Shown here in pieces: positions 12,382-26,500 of a stretch of 64,000 bases of DNA. The DNA comes from Adiantum capillus-veneris. Its lineage: Eukaryota > Streptophyta > Polypodiopsida > Polypodiales > Pteridaceae. Location: contig CM043945.1 of the NCBI GenBank assembly GCA_014529385.2, forward strand, positions 93,262,112 through 93,326,111, read 5' to 3'. The notes under the pieces were generated by a model. It was given only the letters and a program-made list of their open reading frames with translations, made no database searches and had not been told where the DNA came from. The position numbers and the translations under genes are program-made. Numbering within the stretch: position 1 is the stretch's first letter; every line of letters begins with the position of its first letter.

Positions 12382-15300
12382 GTGAGCAGGCATTCTCTTA
12401 CCCTCTAAACTTTTACTAGGCTTTGTGGTAATGTGGTGTAATGAATAGCCAACAAGGCCACACTAACAAAAAAAACAGCACATTTGAAATAAATTGATTG
12501 GACAATGATAGTTCTAGAATCATAATTATTCTCAGTCACAATCGACCATTCCTGAAGTAAATTCCAGTACTGGTCATGCTTGAATTTTGGGCGTGGTGGT
12601 GTTTAGAGCTTTTCAAGGTTGGAACATTGTTGCTGAGTGTGAAGTTGAGCAGGGCTATTTGTGAAGTGCCAGCTGTAGGGTACCATTCACTGTTCCCCCC
12701 TTGGAAGCATCTTGAGCTGAAGTGCCAATAATGCTTCTGAAAACAGTTTGGGTACCTTGAAAGAAATACGACTGTAGATGTATTGCATATCTGATACTGA
12801 CTAAGAAGGTATCCTTTGCAATTTGTTACGTCTTACCTTATTATCTTGTAGCGATGGCAGGACACAGGGATGAATGAAGAGATAGAGATGGTTAATTCTG
12901 TGCAGTCCCTCTAAGTGGGGAATGCTAAGTGTTGGAAATTATGAAACACAGGAAATTTACATGCACACAGTGACAATGCTCTGTCTTGTTTTCGTTGTCG
13001 TTTATCTCCTTTCAGAGAACGAGGTAAAATGGAGGTGTGGGACATGGTTCAAAGACTTAGAAAGAGAATCCATTGGTTATGGCATTTTCTTTTTACTTTA
13101 GTAGATTAAAAGCCCAATGCTCTACCAATTGAGCAATAAGATCTTGCAAGATTTTTGGGCAAAGAAAATAGAGAAGCACATTGAGCTCGTTGGTTTTGTA
13201 GAGTATGTTCAAAGCATGAATGACCTCTATACAAACCTGCATGAATGACCTCGGTAATAGAAACGTTGCTCATTGGTTTTGTAGAGTACGTCCAAAGCAT
13301 GAATGACCTCTTTACAAACCTGCACCTACTCTTGGGCACTGACGACGTGAGTAGGGATGTCATAGCTGCTGTCCAAGCTATGCATGATAAAGGTGATAAT
13401 CTTATTCTTCTTGTTTGGACAAGCAGCGAAGTTGAGGTCACATATTGTCAAGTTTGGATCTTTGTACCTTTTTGGTTATTTGCAACCTTTTCTTCGTAGG
13501 TTTGTAGTAATATTCATTTTTCGATTTCGTATTTAGCCTACGTTAGGACTTAAAGAATTTCTTCCTTTAGAAGTTGTTGTGTGAAGTTTAATTTCTAGGA
13601 TAAGGTTTTAAGATGCCTTTTCCTTTTTTGTTTAAAGTTGAGTACTTGTTTTAAGTTTTAGCCAAGTAAGCTGCGTCAACTTATTTTGCGCGTCCCTTTT
13701 CCAAAAGCATTTTTAGGTTAATAACGTTCTGTTTATCTAGTTTGCAAATATAGTGATTTAGAGATTTATTTTTTATTTTTTATTTTTCTCGTGTCCCTTG
13801 CTTTTATAGTTTTATGAGTGCTTTATTCCCTCTTATAATTCGTGAGTTTAGACTACTTTGAACTTATGAAGGTATATAGAGAAGCACATTGAGATAAAGA
13901 GCAACCACCTTAGCAACCGTGTTTTTGGCTAGCTAAGAAAGAAAACAATTGTATTTTCTCATTAGAGATTTGTAGACTATATCTTACCTCAACATTGACT
14001 AAGGGTGAGCCTAAAGAGTTGAAAACCTAGCGAGATAAGGAAACCTTATCTCGTTAGATACATGGGAAAAAAACGTAATGAGATTTTTTTTTTTCAATTA
14101 AATACTTGTAAGTGTTTAAGAGTAACACTAGCATCCGAGAATGTCTAGAATTTCTCCTTGTAGTGGTACCTTGAATATGTATAGAGTTTTGATAAGCTCT
14201 TGTAAGGCAATAAGTCCAAAAGCTTTATGAAAGGCCACATACGTATTATGTGGTAACGATGTTTGACAAAGACTTGCAACTTTCTCATGCGAAGAGTAGC
14301 CCCATATGTCAAGTCATGAGTTCTAATGGGTGGCATATATAACTGGCAATCCATTGATGAGGTGGTAAATCACTGCAACAATCTCTGAACTAAACGTTTT
14401 CAAGAGATGCTAAGGAGTGGAAACACACAATTTACTTTCTTCCTTGTATCCACAAGCGCGCACACACTCTCACTATACATATATGCACACACATACAAGA
14501 ATAAGAAGATAAAGCAAACAAAATAAAATAGGTTTCGACGGCAACCTTTGGTGACACAAGCGATTGCAAAAAGGAAACGTGACAACGCCGAATGCGCGAA
14601 GCTACGACGATGGAACATCAGGCTTGTGAGGATTTCCTGACCACTTGACTTCAGTTTAGCAGTCCCGTGGCTAGTTAGTCGTCAATTATTGCTTGTAAAT
14701 TTGTAAATTTTCTTTGTATCTTTCTACCCGTTCACCTATTCCCTATTTTTGTAATATTAAAGTATAAAATCATTTATATTTCCTCTCTCTAGCATGGATC
14801 GCCACCCATGAGCTAGAGGGCATCTAGTCATTATCTTAACCTTCTAAATAGCCCCAAACAGTAGTTTACGTGGCAGGATCCAAGCCCTCTGTGTCTGGCA
14901 GTGAAAAAAATGTAAATAGTCTTCTTCTCCACCTATATAAAGAGGAGGAGGTCTCTCTCAAGGCACGTCGATAGGCACACACCAATCACTATCAATATGC
15001 CCATCGCCATCAACAATAACCAGGCGCTACACACCCGATATTAAGCATGCAATATGCACCGCATATTCTAGATAGGCGATTGTCTCAAGTTTTTGGTGAG
15101 ACTAATGCTAGGCATCAATGGCACCATGTACGAGAGATGTTCTCTCACACTCTACATTCCCTATCATGCTATTAGATGGACCACCATTAGCAAATTTGTA
15201 TGGAGAGGCATCGGCTTGCAAATTCTACTGTAATAGACTTGGACACTCCAAGTCAAGAATCAATCGCGACAGCACCAAATAACCACTTCAAAACAATTCA

Positions 15301-15583
15301 CAGATCACAATAGATTTGCACTGGCCCGGCGGAGTTCCGTGCCTAGAGATATTGGCCCCAAAGATTGGTGCCCCTTTCTGTATTTCTTATGTATTAAATC
15401 AATGTCAAAATACAGAGAGTGGTTAGGGTTTCACTCTCAGACTCTGCGTCTAGATGCTCTGAGAAGTGAGCCCTAAACCACTAATAAGAAGATTACAAGG
15501 GATGCCCAAAAGCAGAGCCCCAAAAGCTTTCAGTCAAAAGCAGTTTCTCTCTCTCTATCTCAAGAGAGAGCAAAATAAAGCAA

Positions 15584-15632
<49 letters not shown>

Positions 15633-18600
15633 GTGTAGCCAAAAAGCTGCTAAAAATTGTGTAGCTAGGAGCTTTTTTTCAGCCTCCGCAAAATCCGAGA
15701 ATCCGTACCTGCTGCCACGTGGCACTGGCGCCAGATTTTAGGCTTTCCAGCCACTTAGGTTTTCAACCAGCAGTTAGGGTTAGGGTTTTTGCAAAATTAG
15801 GGTTTTTGGCAAAAATTAGGGTTTGCAAGATTTTTAGGGTTTTTGACAAAAATTAGGGTTTTGCTGTCGGTAGCCACGTCATCACTTTGTGACATACCCC
15901 CCTCTTGAAAGCATTGTAATCGACCGCGATTACTCCTGCAAAACCAACAGAAGCCATAAACCGTCTTAGCAGACACCGACTGTTAGTACCTACGTACTAG
16001 GGACACACATCTAGCACATGTACCAAATCGACAGTCACATCACAGGACATCACTAGACATTCAACATTCATTCGGATCTTAGATCATGATTTATCGGCAA
16101 TGTAGCTAGCAATCACATCTAGGTCCAATCGGGACCTCATCGATGTTCGATTGACTAACCCCTATTGCAACCATGTCTATTCGAGATCAATCAGACCAAA
16201 ATATTGTAGTCATTTCGTTTATCAGTTCTTGCACTTGAGAGAAGTCAAGAACAAATCAGTATCATAATCAAGAATTCCATTTCATAAAGTCATCCAGCAG
16301 AATACTGTCAGCTCTCAGTATCCCTGAAGCTCTAAGAGACATCAGTGACTTTAGTATCAAAATCAAGGCATCTGTTAACAAAGGAGCGGAGTAACTCCCC
16401 TCTTGTGCATCCCACTGCACCAGATCTCCTGCTTAGCTGAATTTCTGGGTTCCGTTTGGAGTAGACTATGCTAAACCAAAACATCGAGGTAAAGTTCCAC
16501 AATCCGAGGAGTATTTGTTAGGTCCTCCTCCTCCATCCACTTCGCATCAAATGTAGGAAAGTTCTTGAACTTAACCAAGAACCGCCTTCGGACTTTACCT
16601 TTCTTCGTATCCCTATGTGCCAAAATATGTCCAGGAACAAGGGTCTCCTCGTTTTCTTCCACTTCGGGTTTCTCATCAGGCTCCCCATCATCAGACACCA
16701 CCCTTAAAAAGGTTTCAAGAGACCCACATGGAATGCATTGTGAATCCTCAGTATCTGGCAGTTTCAATCGGAAGGAGACATCATTTATGTTTTTAGTAAT
16801 CTGGAAAGGTTCGTAATATCGCATACTAAGCTTTGGAAAAAGCCTCTTGTCACGCGACACATCCAACCCTATGTGTCCGTGGACAAGCTATAGCATGACC
16901 AGGGTTCAGTTCAGTTAAGTGAGTCTAGAATAGGAAGCGATCCGGCGCTTTTGTGAGTCTGTTCGCAGATCGTGCATGTCCAGACACTTAGATTAGATGC
17001 ATATCCTCTGGTTGCACATAGCATGACCATCAGATTCCAGTCATATCCCATCAGTAGCATTTTTACAGTGCATAGGCCTATTTTCTCTATTTTTGACATT
17101 TTTCGCTTATTATTTTTAAGTGACTTTTGTTGGGAAGTAGGTAGGGCAAATTGAGTAAGTTTGTATATAAGCAAACCTAGACTAGCACTATTTGGCAAAA
17201 GAGGCAACAAGAGCCAAGCTCAGCAGGCAACTTTTCAAGCAAGAACTTGGTGGATCCCCTCCAAGCAAAGACATCAGCACCTAGCGTTCTGCTAGCTTCA
17301 TCCCTAGCGACCATCAGATTCCAGTCAGATCCCATCAGTAGCATTTTTACAGTGCATAGGCCTATTTTCCTTATTTTTGACATTTTTCACTTATTATTTT
17401 TAAGTGACTTTTGTTGGGAAGTAGGTATGGCAAATTGAGTAAGTTTGTATATAAGCAAACCTAGACTAGCACTATTTGGCAGAAGAGGCAACATGAGCCA
17501 AGCTCAGCAGGCAACTTCTCAAGCAAGAACTTGGTGGATCCCCTCCAAGCAAAGACATCAGCACCTAGCTTTTGCTAGCTTCATCCCTAGCGTTTTCAGC
17601 AGGAGAACATCGCCATCACCTGCATCAGCTTGGCGTTTCTCCATCAGAAGATCATCGCCACAGAACCCAGACCCTAGCGTTTTACAGATTCCAGCCTCCT
17701 GCGTTTTTGGTCCCCACCTCAGCCGCTACAGATCTCACCCTTTTCAGCTTTCAGCCTTGCCAATTTCAGCAGTAGAAAGACCGGGAAGTTCAGCCCCTAA
17801 AGAGTAGCAGACTCAGCCCCAAGAAGCCTCAGTTTTCAGCCTAAACCTGCAGATTTTCAGTGTCAAAGACCCACAGAAACAGCCCCAGGATCAGCGTTTT
17901 TTGACTAGTCGCAGATTTCAGCCCATAGCGTTTTTGGACAGCAGATACTCACTTGCAGATTTCAGCCCTTAGACCGATGTCGCCATCCCCGTCGTCATCA
18001 TCGACATAGCCTAGACTTGCATCAGTCACATGCATTCAGTTTGTACCAGTTTGTGCAATCATAAGTAGACCACTCTCGCCGACGAGAGTGGGATCTTCGG
18101 AGGAGGGTTTTACGTCTCTGGTGTCGTATTTCTCTTCTCTCTCTATCTCTCAGTCTCATACACTTGCACGCATAGTGTCCATTCACTTTGTTGTGGTCAT
18201 AGCATTCTCTCATTAAGAACGGAAGGCTCTCCCTTCCATAAGAACAAAAGGAACCTTGAGCACAATTCGGAGCACTCATCTCAGATTGCCCGTCAGTCTG
18301 CAAGTGGAACGATGACGAGAACTGCAACCGCGTGCCAATGTTCTCCCAAATTGCCTTCCAAAACACTCATAAATCTGGGGTCTCTGTCGGAGACAATCGT
18401 CTCAGACGTGCCATGTAATCGGAAAATCATCGTGATTATTCCGTGTTCTCGGGAGATAAAAAATGAAATCCATGATTCCATTGCAATACTTTCCCAGGGG
18501 CGGGTGGGTATGGGTAAAGGTTGTAACAATCCCTGTGCCTTATGCTTGTCAAACTTGACCTTCTGGCATACTACGCACAAACTCTTTTACATCCTTTTTG

Positions 18601-21600
18601 AGTCTCGGCCAAAAGAAGTATCTCTCTACCCCTTTCATGGTGGTAGCAATGCCATGATGACCCGTAAAAGGTGGACAGTGCCATTCAGTCATAACCTTTT
18701 CCCTCAACGGCTGTGTAACGCACAACATGGTTTTTCTCATCAAGTAGCCTTCCCGAATGGAGTATCCTGCTACTGTCTCCCCATCTCGTATCCGTGTGAA
18801 AATATCTGCAAAATTTGTATCTGTGGCATACTGATCGACCATATCCTCGAAGCTCCTATGATGTATCGCGGAAATAGCTAGAACCAACGGCTTCCGAGAC
18901 AAAGCATCTGCCACCACATTATTCTGTCCTTGCACATGGACAATCTGGAAGTGAAACTGTGACAAGATGTTCGCCCATTGCATCTGCTTTTCCGAAAGCT
19001 GCTTCTGTGACAAGAAGTAGCGCAAACTCTGATGGTCTATAAAGACAGTAAAATCCGCTCCGAGTAGGTAATGCCGCCACTGAGTAAGAGCGTGGATAAC
19101 CGCCAAAAGCTCTTTCTCATGAGTCATATATCTGTGTTGTCATTTCCGGCCTAGAGAACAATTGGCTCTCGTAAGCAATGACATGGCCTTCTTGCATGAA
19201 GACCGCACCTAGACTACGACCACAAGCATCACAATATACTTCAAGGTGGAATCCGTACGTACGTACCTTACGATTCCGTATGGTACAGTACGTATGGTAC
19301 GGTACAATACGGCAAGTTTTTTTTTTTTTTTGTGGCCATTTTCTCCACGGACCACTCGCGCTAGAGGCGCTTTCAGTTTGGGATAATAGGGTGAAAGGGA
19401 GAGAGCCTTAGGCTTTTTTAATCGACCAGGATTACAAAAGACTCTCTTTTGAAAGGTCTGTGAACTTAAATTTAGTGTAATTTTCTTTTTTTACAAATGG
19501 TACGTACCTATCACGTACCTAAAGGTTGGTTGAGTACGGAAGTATGTTCCGTACGTACCTAAACCGTACCGTACACTACGTACCTTTCCACCTTGATATA
19601 CTTCAAATGACTTCTGCAAATCCAGCAAAGTCAAAACTGGTCCCGTAGTCAATTTCTCTTTCAATGTTTGAAAGGCAGTCATCTCTGTGGATCCCCACGA
19701 GAAAGGGACTCCTTTCTTGATATGCAAAGGGGAAGCAACCGCTGCAAACCTTCGAATGAACCGTCTGTAGTACGAACACAGTCCTAAGAAGCTTCCAACG
19801 TCATGGACATTCTTCAAATCGGGCCAATCACGGATAGTGTCTATCTTGGCCGGATCCATTTGCACTCTTGCTGCCGAGAGACAGTGTCCCAAAAAAAATG
19901 CATCTGTGAAGCATATGATCTCTGTGTTTTGCTTCATTCTTGGAGAAAACAATGATATCATCAAAGCAAGTGCCAACAAATAGCTTGTACTCTCGAAAAA
20001 TCCTGTCCATCATCCGGTTAAATGTCGTAGGAGCATTGGTTAAGCCAAAAGGCATCACCAAAAACTCAAATAATCCAAAAAGTAGTCCGGAAGGCTATCT
20101 TGTAGATGTCTCCCGTCGCGATTCGGATCTGATGATATCCACTCTTCAGATTAATCCTGCTAAAGCACGAGGATCCCCGTAACGTGTCGAGTATATCATC
20201 GATCCTAGGAATCGGAAATCTGTTCTTGATGGTGATTTTGTTGAGAGCTCTATAATCGATGCACATTCTCCAAGATCCGTCTTTCTTCAAATCCAACAAC
20301 AGTGGAGAGCAATACGGTGAAGTACTATGCTGGACAAGACCCTTTTCCAAGAGGTCTTTCACTGGGTTCATAATCTTTTCAGTCTGGACTCAGCTCACAC
20401 GGTAAGGTGGCCGGTTCGGTGACGTGCTTCCAGGTATCAGGTCAATGGTATGATCTTCAAGCCCTTTAAAAAGCAATCGGCATGAGTGTGGAGAAAAATC
20501 TTGGCGTTCTTTTGATCATGTCAAAACATATTCAACCTTTAGCCATCGTTCAGTTCTCTCCTAAAGGAATGAGTAAAGAAACTGAAGTTCATCAAGTACA
20601 ATCTTTGAGCCCTTCATTTATCAAAGTTGCTTTCTCGGCTTGGTAGTCAACGACGGTGTAGTTCTTGTGGTACCAAGGGATCCTGAGTAGAACGTCACTC
20701 GCGTGCCTTGCACACCCCTGTCATTGCAAACGAAGTTTGTCAATGCTCGGTGTAACGGCAACATCCCATCCGGGTGCCAACCGAACTACCTCCGCTTGTG
20801 GCGTCAGTCTGTCGAGCGTAATTCCAAATCGAGCTGCCAATTCCAAGTGAAAAGAAGTTGGCCTTGGCTCCTTCAAAAGAGCTTCCTGATCCGTCACTTT
20901 GCCCCAAAAGCGGCAAAGTTTGTACTTCCATTCATTTGATTCGGTGCAGGTATCACGCCATGTGGTACCAGTTCTGCTTTTCTATCTGCCTTTTCTGCCA
21001 CGTTCCTCAGCTGCTCTCGAACTTTCAGGCTGTCGTCGTCTTTATCATTCTATCCTTTCTGTGCCTTTTTAGGGCACTTCGCGGAGATACGTCCATGTTC
21101 CCCCGCATCCAAAGCACTTCCCCTCTCTGATGAAGCGAGCTCTCTCCTCAGGAGTAAGCTTGGGTCGTGTATCCATTTTCTCTGGATTGCCCTTTTTCTT
21201 TCTACTTTCATTCCCAGAAGTCTGTTCGGCTCGTTGTGTCATGGCCTCATCTGTGGGGTAGGTCAGACTGCCAGAGTGAATGGTAAAGCCCCGCTTTGCA
21301 TGACTCATCAACTCCTGAATAGAAGCCGACTTCTTTTCCAAGCAATGATCTCGGATCTCTATAGGTAGACCCAAGGTGAACCGCTCAATCTATTCTCTGA
21401 ATGAGATCTTCTTGAATGAAGAGGCGGTAGAAAAGAGCTCTAGAATCTTTCACAGTAAGCATTGATTGTATCTTTCTTGGTCATCCGAAGATGGTTCCAA
21501 GCAGCTCGTACATCTCGTTCCTATTCTTGCGTCAACAAAGAAGAAATAAAAAGCTTCTTAAATTTCAGCCATTTAATTGGCGCAGTATTGTTTAAAAGAA

Positions 21601-23442
21601 GCGTGGACCACCAAGTACGAGCATTCCCCTTAAAGTAAGAGGTAGCTCTCCAAATCTTGGAGTGCTTTGAATAGAATCCTCCCGCGAAAGCGATGTCAAA
21701 CTGCTGTATAAAAGACAAAGCCTTCGAAGCATCTGAGTATCCTGAAAAGTATCAAACTTGATCGAGTGGCCACCTTCCTTAAACTCTCGGACTTTCTTGC
21801 TTTTATCTTCGAGAAAGTCATACTGGTTGGCTTTGTAAAAATTCTTCTTGTTCTCATAAAAGTTTTCGTCATCGGAATCTGAGCTGTCTGTAGATGAGTC
21901 CTCAGTAGAACTGTCAGTCTCTGGGCGAGATTTAGCCTTCTTTGTCTTTTTCTTGCCCTTTTCCAAGCTTTGTTTCTTGCTTCGCTTTTTTACCTTTTCT
22001 GTCTTCTTCGCTCGAATCTAAAGAGCTAGAAGAACTGTCAGAAGAAGAAGAAGAAGAAGAAGAATTGGGTACTCCTTCAAATCGAACACGCTTCTTCTGT
22101 TTCTTTTCCTTGTCAAATGTCGACCGACAACCAAAATATCCCGGGAAGTCAGTGCCTTTCTTCTGCTTTTTGCCGTGCTTTTTGGCTTTTTGTTGCGCGT
22201 TAAAAAGCTGAGCAACCCGTGCATCAACCACCTCTTGTAATTCCTTCTCTGAATACTGTTTGTGATCAGAAGGTTTCTTGAGAGTGGGTTTCAGGGGTGG
22301 TGTAGTGATTTTCTGCCACTGCACATGCACTTCCTGAAAAGAAGTCTTGCTCATATATTTTGCCAATTTCGGATCCTTCGCAAAACTAAGCATCATCTTT
22401 GTTGCATCGCCGATCAAGTGACGACGCTTCATCTCTCTTTGCTCTGCCTGAGTACGCCGAGGCGGGCCGTACTCTCTGCCGGAATCTTCGTTGTGATCCG
22501 TGTTCGCATCACCAGATGCAGAGGGAGTCCACCGATCCTTGCGTGAAGCGATAGTTGCTGCGGGAAAAAAAAAATTGGGGATCGGATTTCTCGTAGAAGA
22601 GAAATCGGCCATGCTTTGATACCATTGTATCAGATTTGGACACTCCAAGTCAAGAATCAATCGCGACAGCACCAAATAACCACTTCAAAACAATTCACAG
22701 ATCACAATAGATTTGCACTGGCCCGGCGGAGTTTCGTGCCCCAAAGACTGGCGCCCCTTTCGGGTTTCAGGGGTGGGTAGTGATTTTCTGCCACTGCGCA
22801 TGCACTTCCTGAAAAGAAGTCTTGCTCATATATTTTGCCAATTTCGGATCCTTCGCAAAACTAAGCATCATCTTTGTTGCATCGCCGATCAAGTGACGAC
22901 GCTTCATCTCTCTTTGCTCTGCCTGAGTACGCCGAGGCGGGCCATACTCTCTGCTGGAATCTTCGTTGTGATCCGTGTTCGCATCACCAGATGCAGAGGG
23001 AGTCCACTGATCCTTGCGCGAAGCGATAGTTGCTGCGGGAAAAAAAAAATTGGGGATCGGATTTCTCGTAGAAGAGAAATCGGCCATGCTTTGATACCAT
23101 TGTATCAGATTTGGACACTCCAAGTCAAGAATCAATCGCGACAGCACCAAATAACCACTTCAAAACAATTCACAGATCACAATAGATTTGCACTGGCCCG
23201 GCGGAGTTTCGTGCCCCAAAGACTGGCGCCCCTTTCGGTTTTTCTTTATGTATTAAATCAATGTCAAAGTACAGAGAGCGATTAGGGTTTCACTCTCAGA
23301 CTCTGCGTCCAGATGCTCTGAGAAGTGAGCCCTAAACCACTAATAAAAAGATTACAAGGGATGCCCAAAAGCTGAGCCCCAAAAGCTTTCAGTCAAAAGC
23401 AGTTTCTCTCTCTCTATCTCAAGAGAGAGCAAAATAAAGCAA

Positions 23443-23535
<93 letters not shown>

Positions 23536-26500
23536 GGGTAGCCAAAAAGCTGCTAAAAATTGCGTCGCTAGGAGCTTTTTTTCAGCCTCCGCAAAATCTG
23601 GGAATCCGTACCTGCTGCCACGTGGCACTGGCACCATATTTTACGATTTCCAGCCACTTAAGGGTTTCAACAGAAATTAGGGTTTGCAGGATTTTTAGGG
23701 TTTTTGGCAGAAATTAGGGTTTCTGCTATCGGTAGCCACGTCATCACTTTGTGACATCTACCCTGTGCCGTGCACCATATGGCAGGCACCTCCAAGTACG
23801 CATTCGGTGAAGCATCGTCTTATACGTGCACCCTTCAATAAATGGGAAATGTTGGAGTTGTCAGGTGTAGCGGAAGTGTTTATGGTTTTAGCTTGGATCT
23901 AGTACTTTGCACAAACACAAGGGACACTTTACTTCACTTGAAAGAAGTGAACTGAATTGAAAGAAAGAGAGAGACAAGAAAGAGAAAAGAGACGACACAG
24001 GGATGTCGGGTCCCATCCCTCAAGGGCCCCCTTGCTCCATTTGTGGGCTGAAAACAGAGAAAAATAGCACGATGGGAACACTCTCTGTAGGCACTTCTTC
24101 GCGATGGAGCTCGCCTACATGGTCTTGGCATCATCCGCCGGTACACTCGGGGTAGCCATGGACATCACCGGCGGCGTCGACTTCATGGCGGAAATCTGCA
24201 GCAACCCCTCCTCCTTGCTAGCGTTGGCCTTTTTTCTTGGTATGTGAGCGAGAGAGCGCTTTTATTGTTCTTGGCAACCGACGAGAATAGGGGCGACCTT
24301 GCTCGGCAGGAATAAGCGAGGGAGAAGGACCCCAAAGAGAGGGATTCCAAGTGCTCAACTGAAAAGAGAGAGAGATCGTGGGTTGCCCAATTAAAGGAGC
24401 GTTGGATTTTTTTTGCTTATTCTAATTGAGGGCTGCCCACTTATTAAGTGGACGGCCGGTCTTTAAAAAAAAATGGTATGGACCTGCCATAAACTCAATA
24501 AAACCGCCCCAAACCTTGGCGCCCCTTTTGGTATTTCTTTATATTGCTTGAACTCATTACAATGCCGATACGCGCGCTCTACACCTTCACTCGGAAGAGT
24601 GCCAGAGAATGAGCCCTTGGCTCATATTTAAAGGCCCTTGGCCATGAAAAGCAGTTACATGAAAACTTCAAGTTGTAAAAGCACTTGGTCCCAAAAACTG
24701 GCGTGAAGAGCTGCCAGCGTGAATTATGGAAATCTGTACACTTGCCACGTCAACAAACAGCAGTGCAAAACGCGGAAGTGCCTTGTCAGAATGTCACCAG
24801 AAATTGCAAGCTGTCCGTACAGTGCCACGCCATCACCTTTTACTGTGCGTGTGTGCCGGCTTTACTTCTGGTGACTTGGGTCCCCATCGGACAGGGTCCC
24901 ATAAGTTGGTGGGAACTCCTCTTTATAAATAGGCCGCTCGGCAAGACTTTGCAAGTTGGTAAAACTTCTTCTGCTACTGCTTCTGCTGCTCTTGCTTCTT
25001 TTGTTGCTTCTAGGGTTTAGGCTCCTCGATCGAGATCAACAGGTTTCCATGGTGAATTATTTTTTATGATTGTCACAAACTGTTGACATGTCAAGCCACA
25101 AAGCCAACATGGATGACAGCTTGCAAAATCTTAGGCAGATAAGATTCTAGCCATAGCATTCTCTGAAAGTATGTTCAAACTGGGTTCACAATAGAGCAAA
25201 CCCACTTTGATTCTCAGGGATGTTCTCCCATATGTGGTTAAGGTAGTTCTTTCCATCTTGAAACATAAGAATTCATTGCTGGACTTGCTTATGGAGAAGC
25301 GTATACTGCAACCATAACTTGCTACTTTAGAATTTAGTGGTCAAGCATACTCGATGATCAATGACCAATGAGTAGAGAAACTCAAAGCTATCAAACACAT
25401 CTCAAATAGAGATTCTCGTGTCGAAATATCATGGTGCGTAAAAAGGCGCTCAAGAGAGGTTTTTCAAATGCTGTTCCAATCTTGAAAAGGAAATTGGCTC
25501 ATCTCATTCTGGCTAGCAGAAAAAAATTTGATGGTAGTCGACTCACTTTGACAACAAGGTTTGCATCTTCATGCATTATCGATGTAAGGATTCTAGTCGC
25601 TAATCCTTAATTAAGTACTTAAACTCATGATTAAGACTTAAGAAACTGAAATTGAACTTAGAACAAGACTTAGAAGACTCTGTGTTTGATTGATTGAAAG
25701 TGTGATACAAGGGTTCCTTTTATAGGAATTGAATAGTCATCAGTGAAGAGGCATGTCTCTTTGTGAAGAGACATGACTTTAGGCGAAAAGACACATCCTT
25801 TCGGCGAAGAGCTGCAACCATTGGGTGAAGAGTCGCATCCGTACGGTGAAGGGGTGTGACCAGTCGTCGAAGGAGTGTGGCTTTTGGCGAAGAGGTATGT
25901 CTTTTGGGCGAAGGGGTGTGACCATTCGAGAACAGGAGTCCTCCTGGGTTGGTCACACTTCGCATCTGCATCTGTAATGAATCAAGAAGAGTGTAACAAG
26001 TCACAATCGTGACATTCCCTCCCATTTATATTAAAACCCCGTGTTCATATGAAAGTCTTCCGCTTTTCAAAGAATTCTTGAAGGAGGTTTGGGTACTGCT
26101 GCATATCTTCATCCGTCTGCCAAGTTGAGTCTGACTCATCAAGATCCATCCACTTGACAAGAAATTCTGTTGTGATCTTTCGTCTTGTTTCTTTTTGTCT
26201 TACATCAAGAATCTTTTCTGGAACAAGAATTATGTGTTCATCTTCAATTTCTGGCACATAAGAAGATAAGTCTGGAATTGGCGAATCTCCTTGTATGTAT
26301 TGTTTGAGCCAAGAAATGTGGAAAGTTGGATGAAGTTTTCCCCATGAGAGTGGAAGTTCCAACTTGTAACTGACAACTGAGTACTTCTTGATTATTTTGA
26401 AAGGTCCATAGAAGCGAGGGCGCAACTTTGGAAAGACCGATTTCACAGTTTTGTAGCGACGAGGTGCTACATATAATAAAACCAAATCTCCCTCTTGGAA

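Larger units (their letters stand above)
15229..23756 (-). mobile_element. Gypsy element B with TCTAC target-site duplication
   Basis: Read on the minus strand: LTR 23756-23101, primer-binding site, gag, RT, RNase H, integrase, chromodomain and LTR 15894-15229. The flanks carry TCTAC at 15224-15228 and 23757-23761, a perfect five-base duplication. The element is broken by frameshifts, a 476-bp tandem duplication over the LTR/gag junction, a D-family LTR at 16848-18281 and a MITE-like insertion at 19243-19594. LTRs differ by many substitutions and by (CT)n length, so this insertion is older than element F. Confidence 0.95.

Noticed and set aside
12382-12419. Exon 1 reading on to 12419 as a single-exon protein
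   Set aside because: A strong GTGAGC donor at 12382 and the phase match to the downstream exons explain the gene better.
13101-13150. tRNA-Lys gene on the minus strand
   Set aside because: Only the D-arm and anticodon loop look right; the anticodon stem, T-arm and acceptor do not pair. Kept only as a low-interest observation.
15772-15865. Telomere repeat or interstitial telomere
   Set aside because: TTAGGG units are few, degenerate and occur at the same place in both LTRs of element B, so they belong to the LTR.
23352-23637. Arg-Glu repeat protein on the minus strand
   Set aside because: Translation of the (CT)44 microsatellite inside an LTR.
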